A DNA stretch of 46,908 nt from JBGQMW01 sp963769845 (GCA_963769845.1 CAVYNL010000007.1:1-46908); one strand, 5' to 3'. Counted from the first letter of the stretch, positions 7,625 through 15,484 are shown. Translations and numbers: made by a program. The notes: generated from the sequence alone by a model not told the origin.

Positions 7625-8497
7625 CTAATTTCTCTTCTTTGCGACGTTTCTGATTTCAAGGTTCATGTCTAAGGCTTTTGCGCTGTTGGTTATCATCCCG
7701 ATGCTTATGATGTCCACGCCCTTTGACGCAAACTCAAGAAGGTTCCTCTCGTTAATTCCTCCACTGGCTTCCAGCAGGACACGTTCCCTGAGCTTCTTAT
7801 CCTTAAGCAACGCAACTGCTTTCTCTACTTGTTTTGGAGAGAAATTGTCAAGCATTATCACGTCTGCCCCTGCATGGACTGCGGGCAAAATCTCTTCCGT
7901 ACTTGTCACTTCAACCTCGATTTTCTTGCTGAACGAGGCTCTTTCTTTGGCTTTTTTGACTGCTCTCTCCACGTTTCCAGCGATTGCGATGTGATTGTCT
8001 TTTATCAAGATCATGTCGTCCAGATGAAACCGATGCGGGTCTCCTCCGCCCATGAGGACGGCTTTCTTGTCAAAATACAGTAGTCCCGGAGCAGTTTTTC
8101 GTGTGCAAGCGATTCTAGTCTGGGCTCCTGCTTTTCGAATTCTGTCCACCGTGTTGGCTGTTGCTGTGGCGATGCCGCTCATTCGGGAGACAATGTTGAG
8201 CAGTGTGCGTTCAACGGCGAGAATTGTCCTGGCGCTGCCCTCTATCTTCAGCAGGATTTGACCCGGTTTGACTTTGTCTCCGTCTTTGATGTTGGTTTTT
8301 GCCGTGAGCCCTAGACTCTCTGAAAGGATTTCTGCTTCTTCAATGCCAGCAACCGTGCCTGCTTCTTTGGATATGACTTCGGCTTCTGCTATGGTTTCCG
8401 GGGGAACTATCAGTGAAGTGGTTACGTCTCCTTCGCCTATGTCTTCAGCCAGCATCGTGCGGAGTTTTTCTTCCAGAATCTTGCGTGGGATGAACAT
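7625..8497 (-). CDS. nadC: Nicotinate-nucleotide pyrophosphorylase (carboxylating), quinolinate PRTase
   Basis: Converts quinolinate and PRPP to nicotinate mononucleotide, CO2 and PPi, the entry to NAD from the de novo pathway. Motifs: EDIGEGDVTTSLIVP at the N-terminus, RTLLNIVSRMSGIAT, the active-site segment ACTRKTAPGLLYFDKKAV near residue 135, HRFHLDDMILIKDNH near 160, IEVEVTSTEE near 195, ADVIMLDNF near 215 and EASGGI near 240. About 290 residues, full length. ATG 8497 is chosen over an upstream TTG because it matches the family N-terminus and avoids overlapping the preceding gene. NadM, a later NAD enzyme, is encoded at 21207 in this window. Confidence 0.96.
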   Translation of the reverse strand: MFIPRKILEEKLRTMLAEDIGEGDVTTSLIVPPETIAEAEVISKEAGTVAGIEEAEILSESLGLTAKTNIKDGDKVKPGQILLKIEGSARTILAVERTLLNIVSRMSGIATATANTVDRIRKAGAQTRIACTRKTAPGLLYFDKKAVLMGGGDPHRFHLDDMILIKDNHIAIAGNVERAVKKAKERASFSKKIEVEVTSTEEILPAVHAGADVIMLDNFSPKQVEKAVALLKDKKLRERVLLEASGGINERNLLEFASKGVDIISIGMITNSAKALDMNLEIRNVAKKRN

Positions 8498-8522
8498 GTT
8501 TGTAGTTGTTGATTGTGCTGGC

Positions 8523-9710
8523 TTAAAATACTTGCTCGTTGTTGGCGACTGCAACGATCGCTTTGGCAGCGTTTTTCAGGCCGTCGTGTTTTAGGGCTTC
8601 TTTTTGAACTTCTTCTGTGCGCTGTATGGTTTCAGGCTGGAGGATTTGCTGCACGCTCTTCAACAGTTTTTCTTTGTCCAGCACTTCCTGCAATACTATT
8701 TTTGCGACGCCCAGGTTCTTTGCGTGATCTGCGTTGGTCAGCTGTTCAGTGTGTCCAGGCGTGGGGATTATCACCATAGGCTTGCCGTAGCAGATACACT
8801 GAGTTATCGTGCCATGCCCCGCCCGCCCGATTGCCACGTCGCACGCTTTCAGATATTCGAAACGGTTAGGAAGCCACCTGTAAATTGTTACGTTGCCGTG
8901 CCTGATGGGTTTGGTGTCAGCGTTGGGGTAGCCGTAGGATACTACGATTTCATAATCCGATGGGAAATCCAGCAGAATCTTTCTCAGGACTCCGGTGACG
9001 AAGGCTTTTTCCGTGGTTGGTCCGCTTATGGGTACGAAGATTACGGGCTTGTCCATTGGAAGGTTGAGTTTTTTCCTGAGCTTTTCCTTTGTTGGCAGCG
9101 AGTTCGGGCGTTCTGGCAGGATGGGCCCTATGAGTTTCACGCTTTTCCTGTAAGCTCTGGGGATGACCAAGTTCCCTTCGCATATCGTGTAAGGCGGGGG
9201 GAAATCTGGGATGAGCACGCTGTTGCCCATCGTCCACGTTAAGCCTATAAATGCTAACACTATTGACTCGGCCAGTCTGGAAAGACGCAGGAACCGCTTC
9301 TTCCGTGGAACCCGCATCTGGAACTGGTTGAGTATGCAGATCCTTGGAACGCCCAGCAGTCTTGCCGCTATCAGAGGTGAGACGCGCGAGTCTGAGACGA
9401 CGATGTCGGGTCTGATGCTGCCTATCGCTTTAAGTTCAAAGCCTATTTGGTTGAGAAGTGTGAATGAAGCGATGAAGGGTCCGGGGTTGATGACGGTTTG
9501 TCTGAAGTCTACGCTCCCGTCCGGTTTGACTTGGAACCCGATCGGCGGGGCTTTCAGGAGTGGAAAATTTTCTCTTTCGACGTAGCCTATACCCTCGCGG
9601 TAGGTTGAAAATATGATCTCGACGTTTTCCTTTGCCAGTCTTTTGGCTATTGGAAGGCATCTTCCGACGTGTCCTAGGCCGATGCCGCATGGTGCGAAGT
9701 AGATCTTCAT
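8523..9710 (-). CDS. MurG-like (GT1/GT28-type) glycosyltransferase
   Basis: A 395-residue GT-B fold glycosyltransferase. The N-terminal Rossmann half starts IYFAPCGIGLGHVGRCLPIAKRL, with the glycine loop and His of the family. The C-terminal half has a sugar-nucleotide binding region (IGRAGHGTITQCICYGKPMVIIPTPGHTEQLTNA) resembling MurG and UGT enzymes. No signal peptide is present, so it acts in the cytoplasm or on the inner membrane face. Archaea lack murein, so the acceptor is probably a glycolipid or other surface glycan; it cannot be specified. AMMECR1 ends five bases upstream and nadC begins 25 bases downstream on the same strand. Confidence 0.85.
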   Translation of the reverse strand: MKIYFAPCGIGLGHVGRCLPIAKRLAKENVEIIFSTYREGIGYVERENFPLLKAPPIGFQVKPDGSVDFRQTVINPGPFIASFTLLNQIGFELKAIGSIRPDIVVSDSRVSPLIAARLLGVPRICILNQFQMRVPRKKRFLRLSRLAESIVLAFIGLTWTMGNSVLIPDFPPPYTICEGNLVIPRAYRKSVKLIGPILPERPNSLPTKEKLRKKLNLPMDKPVIFVPISGPTTEKAFVTGVLRKILLDFPSDYEIVVSYGYPNADTKPIRHGNVTIYRWLPNRFEYLKACDVAIGRAGHGTITQCICYGKPMVIIPTPGHTEQLTNADHAKNLGVAKIVLQEVLDKEKLLKSVQQILQPETIQRTEEVQKEALKHDGLKNAAKAIVAVANNEQVF

Positions 9711-9714
9711 GAGG

Positions 9715-10341
9715 TTATTTCCCGCCGAGGGGTTTGCGCGTTATCGTGCCGCAGGGTTTTTCTTCTTCGAATATTATGGCTTGGAACTTGTAGACGTTTG
9801 TGCCTTGTACGAGCCAGTAGTCCGTGGGCAGTCCTGCTTTGTTGCAGCATTGGCACAGGAATTCTTCTTCGTTCCATTCCCATTCAACCGGCACTTGCGG
9901 GAGGAGGAGTCCTTTGTACATTCCTCTTTCGATGATCAGGCCGTCTTCGCCGACTTTGACTTTTGAGCTGTATTCCTTGGGGTTTTTTACTTCTATTTTC
10001 TGTGGGGGTGTGAGGACGCTTACTTCGAAAACTACGTGGTCGAGTTCCTGAGGCTTCAGGGGAGGAAAGCGTGGGTCCCGTGTGGCCGCGTTTATCGCTG
10101 AGTCGATGACTGCTTCTGCCAAGGGTGTGGTTGGGTATGGGTAGCCGATGCATCCGCGGAGTTCTTTCTCTTCGTTCTGTATGGTGTTTATTGTGACGAA
10201 GACGCCGCACGGTTGGAGGAGCTTTTGGCTTAGTCCTTCTGGCGGGGCAATGTGTTTTCTGGTTTTGAGATAGTTTTCAACGGCTCTGCGTGCTAGCTGG
10301 ACGAGCAGGGTGCCTTCGTCTTGGCTCAGTTGGAACGACAA
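9715..10341 (-). CDS. AMMECR1 domain protein
   Basis: A 208-residue AMMECR1-family protein, carrying the hallmark LRGCIGYPYPTTPL near residue 62, NAATRDPRFPPL near 85, and the C-terminal QVPVEWEWNEEEFLCQCCNKAGL. The family is conserved from archaea to humans. A catalytic role linked to radical or Memo-type partners has been proposed but not settled, and no Memo homologue is visible here. The start is TTG 10341 with GAGG eight bases upstream. It is followed by the glycosyltransferase after four bases. Confidence 0.93.
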   Translation of the reverse strand: MSFQLSQDEGTLLVQLARRAVENYLKTRKHIAPPEGLSQKLLQPCGVFVTINTIQNEEKELRGCIGYPYPTTPLAEAVIDSAINAATRDPRFPPLKPQELDHVVFEVSVLTPPQKIEVKNPKEYSSKVKVGEDGLIIERGMYKGLLLPQVPVEWEWNEEEFLCQCCNKAGLPTDYWLVQGTNVYKFQAIIFEEEKPCGTITRKPLGGK

Positions 10342-10418
10342 TGTTGCGGCCTCTCATGTACGGCAGTAAGCTATTCTGTGGAATAGGGCGTTTAAGGTTT
10401 TGCAGATGGGCTGTGGGC

Positions 10419-11039
10419 TTAGAATTTGATTGATTCTTCTTGTATGCCCTGTTTGGTTATTATGAGGAAGTCTATTCCGTCGCCGCTCATGATGTCTCTG
10501 CTTATGGCGGATTTCATCGCTCGGGTGACGAGGTCTCTTGCTTCCTGCAGGTTCATGTTGTCTTTGTATCCTTCTTCTACTACGCCCATGGCGATTTCTG
10601 TTCCTGAGCCGACGACTGTGTACTTGTCCGGCAAGACTGAGCCGAGAGGGTCGAGAGAGTAGAGCGACGCGCCTTCACTGTCTATTCCGCCCACGATTGT
10701 CTGTGTAATAAGCGGGGCGAGGCGGCGGTTAAAGAGCAAGTTTGACATGAGTTTGGCGGCTGACCTTACGGAGATGGCCCGGCCTACGTCTAGTTTGAAG
10801 AGGTTGCCGTAGGCTTCGACTTCCCTTACGAGAACCTGCATGTCGGAGACGAGCCCTGCGCAGGCGGCGCCTATGTGCTCTGTTATCTTGAAGACTTTCT
10901 TGCCCGTTTTGCTGACGACCAGGTAGCCGTAAGAGATACGTTTTTCAGAGGCGAGGAGTACGCCGTCTTTGAAGGTTAGGCCTATCGTGGTGGCGCCTGG
11001 TACCCACATGTAACCGTTCTGTTGTGCTTGCTTTTCCAT
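10419..11039 (-). CDS. psmB: 20S proteasome beta subunit, probably an inactive paralogue
   Basis: Proteasome beta subunit of about 206 residues. Family segments are ATTIGLTFKDGVLLASEKR, KKVFKITEHIGAACAGLVSDMQ, GGIDSEGASLYSLDPLGS and AISRDIMSGDGID. In active subunits the propeptide is cut before Thr1 (G-TTT-V/I-G). Here the matching text is PGATTIG: counting back from the conserved Gly5 puts Ala at position 1, while Glu17 and Lys33 are kept. This resembles the unprocessed beta1 of Sulfolobus and Thaumarchaeota rather than the catalytic beta2. The start is ATG 11039, six bases after AGGTG. A second, catalytic beta subunit would be expected elsewhere in the genome. Confidence 0.93.
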   Translation of the reverse strand: MEKQAQQNGYMWVPGATTIGLTFKDGVLLASEKRISYGYLVVSKTGKKVFKITEHIGAACAGLVSDMQVLVREVEAYGNLFKLDVGRAISVRSAAKLMSNLLFNRRLAPLITQTIVGGIDSEGASLYSLDPLGSVLPDKYTVVGSGTEIAMGVVEEGYKDNMNLQEARDLVTRAMKSAISRDIMSGDGIDFLIITKQGIQEESIKF

Positions 11040-11135
11040 GATTGGCACCTTTCTCGGTTTATTGCACGGACAACCTATTAAACTTAATGACCAAAAAGTG
11101 GAGACTTCTCCCGCTCATTTCCCCCTTTTTTGCAG

Positions 11136-11166
11136 TGACAGTCTAGGACAGACTGTTTGCCTGTCA
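11136..11166 (+). other. Hairpin just upstream of rep, candidate rolling-circle origin
   Basis: Two nested inverted repeats lie in the 31 bases before the rep start codon. CAGTCT and AGACTG form a perfect 6-bp stem with a 5-base loop (AGGAC) at 11139-11155; the outer TGACAG/CTGTCA pair spans 11136-11166. Rolling-circle initiators often nick within such a structure near their own gene. Alternatively it may be an operator or RNA hairpin controlling rep. No nick-site consensus can be asserted. Confidence 0.35.
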
Positions 11167-11167
11167 T

Positions 11168-12043
11168 ATGTCGTCAAAAGTGCATGCAAGAAGCATGTAC
11201 TATGAGAATGCAAATAGAGAATTTCGCAAGATTGTTGATTATGGCACGGAAAGCTTTGACTTCAGTTTCATTGAAGGACAGTGTTTCAAGTGGGTTGTGA
11301 CTTATGTCCACGGGAAATACATCGTTCTGCAACATAGAACTGAGAACAAGTGGCTCTTGATTAGGCAGCTAAACCGTTTTCAGCCTGAATACATGGAACG
11401 TTTGAGACAAGACTTGGCGTGGCTGAATTTCGTTGATTTCCAAACCATGATTTCTTTGACAGTTGACCCTAAGCGGTTTGCTTTGTTGCATCATGAGTAC
11501 TTCTTTGTTAAGAAGGGTTGGGCAAAGCTTCATAGATGGTTGAGAAAGAAGTATGGTATGTTCTTCTACGTCTGCATCTTGGAGATTACGAAGAAGGGTA
11601 GGCCTCATCTACACATTTTGACCACTCTGCCCTTCGTGGACGTTAACGATTTGCGTGAGAAATGGGTGAAGTACGGTGGCGGTCAACAGATGAGAGTTGA
11701 CTGTCTATCGGGACGCTACAATGGTGTCGGTTACGTGTTAAAGTATGTCACCAAGAGCCTTGTCAATTCGGTAGAAGGTAAAATGGACCTTTCAACAGTC
11801 TTGCTGTTTGCTTCTAACAAGCGTCTCTTCAGCATGAATGACGTGCGAAACCGCAGTATGCTTGACTTCACCAAAGAGCAAGTGAGACTTTACGAGATCA
11901 AGGGCTCAGCTCCTTTGGGCTTGGTCGAATCTCTGTGTCGCGAGATGAATGTTGACGTTGGAGATTTTGTTATCGTTGAACCTGATAATGTTATTCTAGC
12001 TCTTTATCAAGACGTATTTGGCTATCCATATGACGGAGGTTAG
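11168..12043 (+). CDS. HUH-superfamily rolling-circle replication initiator (Rep-like)
   Basis: A 291-residue protein with the three classical motifs of rolling-circle Rep endonucleases in the right order. Motif I is FQTMISLTVDP near residue 95, motif II the HUH motif RPHLHIL near 148, and motif III GYVLKYVTKS near 192 with the Tyr-x2-Lys-Tyr layout. Such enzymes nick one strand and stay linked through the tyrosine, starting plasmid or virus replication. No integrase or capsid gene accompanies it, so it could be a remnant of an integrated plasmid or virus, or a domesticated copy. It lies between psmB and a DUF996 gene at the edge of an accessory block. Confidence 0.7.
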   Translation: MSSKVHARSMYYENANREFRKIVDYGTESFDFSFIEGQCFKWVVTYVHGKYIVLQHRTENKWLLIRQLNRFQPEYMERLRQDLAWLNFVDFQTMISLTVDPKRFALLHHEYFFVKKGWAKLHRWLRKKYGMFFYVCILEITKKGRPHLHILTTLPFVDVNDLREKWVKYGGGQQMRVDCLSGRYNGVGYVLKYVTKSLVNSVEGKMDLSTVLLFASNKRLFSMNDVRNRSMLDFTKEQVRLYEIKGSAPLGLVESLCREMNVDVGDFVIVEPDNVILALYQDVFGYPYDGG

Positions 12044-12118
12044 AGATGCGGGCGCAGTTCGGGTGTTCGGAAAGACTTTTATTATACATGGAATAACCCT
12101 AACCGAAGGTATTTCTAA

Positions 12119-12313
12119 ATGAATGTAGAAACAAGTAAAAACTTGGGCGGAGTAGGCGCGATACTGCTGGTAATTGGTGTGTTAGCTGCGCGTGCAAACG
12201 GATTCGCTGGCCTACTAGACCTTGTCGGCTTGATACTTGTGCTGATAGCCATGAAAGGTTTTGCAGACTATTACAAGACAGTGGCATATTTAACAACGCG
12301 CTCTATGGGGTAA
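12119..12313 (+). CDS. DUF996 membrane protein, N-terminal part of a frameshifted gene
   Basis: First part of a DUF996-family membrane protein. It has the family N-terminus (SKNLGGVGAILLVIGVLA) and a second hydrophobic segment (LLDLVGLILVLIAMKGFADYY). The frame is lost after ADYYK. Adding one base near 12277 gives KDSGIFNNALYGVITAIIGVV, which joins smoothly to the part at 12331-12741. The family is frequent in Bathyarchaeota-like genomes and methanogens; its role is unknown. A TATA box (tttattatac) lies at 12078-12087 and AAGGT precedes the ATG. Confidence 0.75.
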   Translation: MNVETSKNLGGVGAILLVIGVLAARANGFAGLLDLVGLILVLIAMKGFADYYKTVAYLTTRSMG

Positions 12314-12330
12314 TCACGGCCATAATTGGA

Positions 12331-12741
12331 GTGGTGGCATTCGCTGCAGTCGCCGTGGTCGCAATCCTAAACGTCATAGCCTCTGGATTCGACATAACAG
12401 ATCCGAACGCGTGGACGCAGCGATTCACAGACTTCAACTCGTTCTGGAACCAGTTTTCAAGCGTTGTCATAGGCGTCATCGTAGCCTTGGTTGTTCTCTT
12501 TGCGTTTTTCGTTATTGCATTCATATTCTTCAGAAAATCGCTGGATACTATTGCCACAAAGTCTGGAGTTGGAATGTTCAGAACAGCAGGACTACTAATG
12601 CTGATTGGCGCTGTCTTAACCATTGTCCTCGTGGGCCTAATACTAATCTGGATCGGTTTCATACTGCTAGCCGTAGCATTCTTTTCAATTAGGACGCAAT
12701 CAACACAGCCAACCCAAACTACATCACGGCCGCCACAGTAA
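12331..12741 (+). CDS. DUF996 membrane protein, C-terminal part of a frameshifted gene
   Basis: Remaining part of the DUF996 protein, with three further hydrophobic segments (near residues 1-15, 46-70 and 85-118 of this part) and a polar Thr/Gln-rich tail (TQSTQPTQTTSRPPQ). The codon assigned as start here is internal to the intact protein. The true coding sequence runs continuously from 12119 once the one-base deletion near 12277 is repaired, giving about 206 residues with five membrane segments, the usual family size. No substrate or partner can be suggested. Confidence 0.75.
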   Translation: MVAFAAVAVVAILNVIASGFDITDPNAWTQRFTDFNSFWNQFSSVVIGVIVALVVLFAFFVIAFIFFRKSLDTIATKSGVGMFRTAGLLMLIGAVLTIVLVGLILIWIGFILLAVAFFSIRTQSTQPTQTTSRPPQ

Positions 12742-13108
12742 GAGGCGCGCGCCGAGAACCCGCGACAAGACACCCGATTTCTTTTTCTACCGCGCGCTTG
12801 CATATTGAGAGAATTTTCTGAGTTCGGAACACCTGCATTTGACAGCAATACAGTTTTACCTATGAGGGCTTGAGCGCGTGTCGGTCAACAATCCTTTCTT
12901 AAATTTATCCTTGTAATAATGGCAGAGGCAAAAGATGCCGAGAATCAGAGAAGAAAGAAAGAGGACCAGAAAGGCTAGCACTACGTTCCACGATGCCATT
13001 TTGGATTAGACTTCCCCAAAAAAAGAAAAAGAGGGGATTGTGCGGGAGACCATGGAGACATCGCCACTTGTCATAGGTTCAAGTCCTATCGGCGGCGCCA
13101 CACAGAGC
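12742..13108. other. Intergenic region with GC-alternating runs and a possible micro-ORF
   Basis: No convincing gene is present. Visible items are short alternating runs (ggcgcgcgcc near 12747 and cgcgcgc near 12791), a TATA-like ttaaatttatc at 12898-12908, and a 24-codon plus-strand reading frame at 12935-13009. That frame encodes a very basic peptide starting MPRIREERKR. A tRNA 3' fragment closes the region. The micro-ORF has a TATA box at a suitable distance, but nothing else supports translation. Confidence 0.3.
13062..13100 (+). other. tRNA 3' fragment (T arm, acceptor 3' strand and CCA), candidate att remnant
   Basis: A perfect T arm is visible: ATAGG, loop TTCAAGT, CCTAT (13073-13089). 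It is followed by a 7-base acceptor strand CGGCGGC, discriminator G and an encoded CCA at 13098-13100. The 11 bases before the T arm fit a variable loop and anticodon 3' strand (GCCAC). No matching 5' half (GCCGCCG, D arm, GTGGC) exists upstream, so this is not an intact or simple intron-containing tRNA. Such 3' fragments are typical scars of elements that integrate into tRNA genes. A split tRNA half is a less likely alternative. Confidence 0.6.
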
Positions 13109-14053
13109 TCACTCGAATTTGGACTGCTCACGTTTCTTGAAGAAAATGCCCAAGTTGCGAGGAAGACTTTCGAGATAGTCCACCAGACTTAGACGCTCTA
13201 GTTTCCTGAGTGTTGTGGCTGGCAGCTTGTCATGTGGTACACCTTCCAAGAGTAGGGCGGTTTCTTCCTCGGAGAATTCCTCTTCCTCTCCCGTCCATTG
13301 TATGACTTCTTTGTTCTGTGGACAGACTCTTTGGCAGTGCATGCATCCTACGATGCAGTTGTGCCAGGAAGCGTCCATCCAGTTGGGGAATGGAACATCG
13401 CCCTTTTTCTCATTATGATAAACAATGCATCGCTCAGCCCGCAAAAGAAAACGGTCTGCTGAAATGGCACCAGTGGGGCAAGCTCGACGACATAACTCGC
13501 ATTCCTCGCAGCTCTTCATCATTGTTGCTTCTTGCCAAGAATCTTCTTCACAAGGCATATCAGAATAGACAGCTACGAGTTGGAGAAAGCTTCCCAGTCC
13601 AGAGACATAGCAAATATTGTTCCTGCCGTATTGAACGAGACCACTTCGAGCTGCCAACAGTTTGAGGGGCAGCGCAGTTCCTGTTGACTTGTAACCTTTT
13701 TCGCCGAGTATTTTTGCGAGAAGGTTCCCAACTTGTTTTTCTATGTCGTCATATGCTGTGTAGGTAGGAGGAAGAATTAGCGGACGTCGCTGTCCATTCC
13801 AGATGAAAATCGCTCGAGTCTGAGGTCTGGGGACAGCGACAACAATCAAGGATTGTGCTTTCGGCAAGTCTTCAGGAACCTGGAAGTTGAACCAAGCAAG
13901 GCGGTCTTGATAGAACTGACCGTCAAGAAAGGCGTGATTGCGGAGACTTTCTATCTCTTTCTGCAACTCCTGCAAATGGGAGACGGAAACAATTCGTGCC
14001 TGAAAGCCACGCTCTCTCAAGCGAACAAACAAGTCATCGACAAAACTATCCAT
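13109..14053 (-). CDS. QueG-like iron-sulfur reductase (DUF1730 plus two 4Fe-4S clusters)
   Basis: A 314-residue relative of epoxyqueuosine reductase. The N-terminal DUF1730-type domain (LAWFNFQVPEDLPKAQSLIVVAVP) is followed by two cluster motifs: CEECELCRRACPTGA near residue 200, and a second CIVGCMHCQRVCP near 250, plus the linking Cys of ERCIVYH. Bacterial QueG uses cobalamin to finish queuosine. Archaea make archaeosine instead, so the substrate here is unknown. Start ATG 14053 is favoured because a TATA box (cttataaaag, 14077-14086) puts the transcript start at about 14055, implying a leaderless mRNA. It is the first of several genes carrying the shared palindromic element upstream. Confidence 0.8.
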   Translation of the reverse strand: MDSFVDDLFVRLRERGFQARIVSVSHLQELQKEIESLRNHAFLDGQFYQDRLAWFNFQVPEDLPKAQSLIVVAVPRPQTRAIFIWNGQRRPLILPPTYTAYDDIEKQVGNLLAKILGEKGYKSTGTALPLKLLAARSGLVQYGRNNICYVSGLGSFLQLVAVYSDMPCEEDSWQEATMMKSCEECELCRRACPTGAISADRFLLRAERCIVYHNEKKGDVPFPNWMDASWHNCIVGCMHCQRVCPQNKEVIQWTGEEEEFSEEETALLLEGVPHDKLPATTLRKLERLSLVDYLESLPRNLGIFFKKREQSKFE

Positions 14054-14096
14054 GACTGATGACAACATATTCACTTTTATAAGAGTTTGGTTGATT

Positions 14097-14114
14097 GGAC
14101 AAACCTTTACCCCC
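14097..14114. promoter_or_regulatory. Shared palindromic promoter element, copy 1 (QueG-like gene, degenerate)
   Basis: GGACAAACCTTTACCCCC on the plus strand, followed by C-runs (three G-runs on the coding strand). It is the most diverged of four copies, with the consensus GGGATAAAACTTTACYCC. It lies just upstream of the separate TATA box of the QueG-like gene. Confidence 0.45.
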
Positions 14115-14133
14115 AAACCCAAAACCCATCTAT

Positions 14134-14643
14134 TTAGTTGACCATGACCTTCAGCTTGGAATCCAATTCCTTAGGATGCGTGCTACTCGTCGTTATTATT
14201 GACTCAAACCCGAGCTTTCTCCAGAACCCCTCAGCTTCCTTATTGCCGATAATGTATCTCACAGTCAAGTCCTCAGCCTTGTTTGACTTAAAGAATTTAC
14301 AGAGTTCCTTCACCAAGCTTTTTCCAACGCCCTTTCTTCTAAACTGCTTCACGACGTACATAAGCGAGACTTGACCAACAGTTCTTGGCATATGGTCACT
14401 TCTGCGCGTGACTTCGCCTTGGACATACCCTATTATCTCGCCATCTGCTTCAGCAAGCAATACATGGATGTTGCTGTCCGCTAGGTCATTCTCAACTGTC
14501 TGTTTGAGAAGCTTCTTTCCCTCTTCAGTTATACGCCAAATCAAAGGGTTGGATTTTTCAGCGTGCTCCTGCAACAACAATCTTAGCTCAACAATTCTCT
14601 CCACATCCGAAGAAGCTGCTCTTCTAATTGTAAGGCTATCCAT
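14134..14643 (-). CDS. GNAT-family N-acetyltransferase
   Basis: A 169-residue GNAT acetyltransferase. The acetyl-CoA pyrophosphate loop is visible as QFRRKGVGKSLVKEL (Q/RxxGxG/A) near residue 108, preceded by the strand VSLMYVVK and followed by NKEAEGFWRKLGFE, the usual motif B region. The substrate may be a small molecule or a protein N-terminus and cannot be told. ATG 14643 is preferred over GTG 14652 because AGGTGA sits five bases upstream. The palindromic element copy 2 lies about 30 bases upstream and includes the likely TATA box. Confidence 0.85.
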   Translation of the reverse strand: MDSLTIRRAASSDVERIVELRLLLQEHAEKSNPLIWRITEEGKKLLKQTVENDLADSNIHVLLAEADGEIIGYVQGEVTRRSDHMPRTVGQVSLMYVVKQFRRKGVGKSLVKELCKFFKSNKAEDLTVRYIIGNKEAEGFWRKLGFESIITTSSTHPKELDSKLKVMVN

Positions 14644-14665
14644 AGGATTCACCTGTTCAGAATTT

Positions 14666-14683
14666 GGGATAAAACTTTACCCC
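14666..14683. promoter_or_regulatory. Shared palindromic promoter element, copy 2 (GNAT gene)
   Basis: GGGATAAAACTTTACCCC, an 18-base near-perfect palindrome; the minus-strand reading GGGGTAAAGTTTTATCCC contains a TATA-like core. It lies 23-40 bases upstream of the acetyltransferase ATG, exactly where a promoter should be. The same sequence recurs at 15467 and 19734. Confidence 0.55.
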
Positions 14684-14722
14684 AACCAACGAGATTTCTA
14701 CGTCACTTATGCCTTTAGTCTA

Positions 14723-15401
14723 TTACTTCAGAATCTTCTCGATGAGTTGCGCTGAGAAGGGTTTTCCGTGTGCAGGATAGATTGTCGTGACTCCAAGCTC
14801 CAGTAATTTCCTCCAGCTTTCCTTGACTTTCTTGCTGTCTTCAGCAACAGTGGGCAATCCTGGTCCAAGTCTGAGCGGAAACTTGTTCATTGCAAGGTCT
14901 CCCACAAAAGCCTCTCCAGAATCCAGCAGCACGCTCACTGAACCCATGGTGTGCCCAGGACTATAGACAATTCTTCCAGAAATTCCGTAGTCTTTTAGAG
15001 ACAAGCCATCATCGTCGACCACTAGTTCAACTTCGGCGGACGGAATTTCGCCATAAAACCAAGTGATGATTCTGCTGAACACTTTCCTGCCCATCCATCC
15101 TCCAGGCAGATGCATGTCTTTCCATTCTCCAGCTTCGAGACAATTCTTCGCCAATCGGTGCATGGCAATGTTTGCCTTCGTGAGTTGCTTGATGTCTCTT
15201 GCAGAGCCTATGTGGTCTGGATGTCCATCCGTTATGACAATCAGTTTGATGTTCTCGGGTTCTAATGGAATGTTCTTCATTGCCACGATAAAATCCATCT
15301 TCTTATTAGCTGGTCCACCGTCAATCATTATCACGCCCCGTTCTCGAATCACGTAGCAGTCGTTGAACCCGAGAGAGAAAAGGAAAAATCTCTGCCTTCA
15401 T
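14723..15401 (-). CDS. MBL-fold metallo-hydrolase (frameshift near its N-terminus)
   Basis: Metallo-beta-lactamase-fold hydrolase of about 225 residues. Metal motifs: TDGHPDH near residue 60, SPGHTMGS near 135, GDLAM near 150 and PAHGKPF near 210. The first motif normally reads THxHxDH; here the first His codon is GAT (Asp), which may be real or an error. The main frame opens at about 15352, but the family N-terminus (EIFPFLS, then GFNDCYVIRERGVIMIDGG) continues upstream to ATG 15401 if one base is removed from a CT repeat near 15372-15382. The substrate is unknown. Palindromic element copy 3 lies about 65-85 bases upstream. Confidence 0.8.
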
Positions 15402-15466
15402 TCGAGCGACCTTTTGAGCAGTCTAGCATTGTTGAGAAAGATAAAGCCTCTGATTTCCAGTCTACG

Positions 15467-15484
15467 GGGATAAAACTTTACTCC
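15467..15484. promoter_or_regulatory. Shared palindromic promoter element, copy 3 (MBL gene)
   Basis: GGGATAAAACTTTACTCC with further flanking symmetry (GGGG/CCCC at 15466-15486). On the minus strand it is preceded by three G4 runs separated by TTT. It sits between the membrane HEPN gene and the MBL gene, upstream of the latter. Confidence 0.55.

Noticed and set aside
12303..12848. 181-codon minus-strand frame over the DUF996 gene
   Set aside because: The opposite strand encodes a typical membrane protein of a known family once one base is repaired.
13021..13102. Complete tRNA gene
   Set aside because: T arm and acceptor 3' strand are present, but no 5' acceptor strand, D arm or anticodon stem can be paired.
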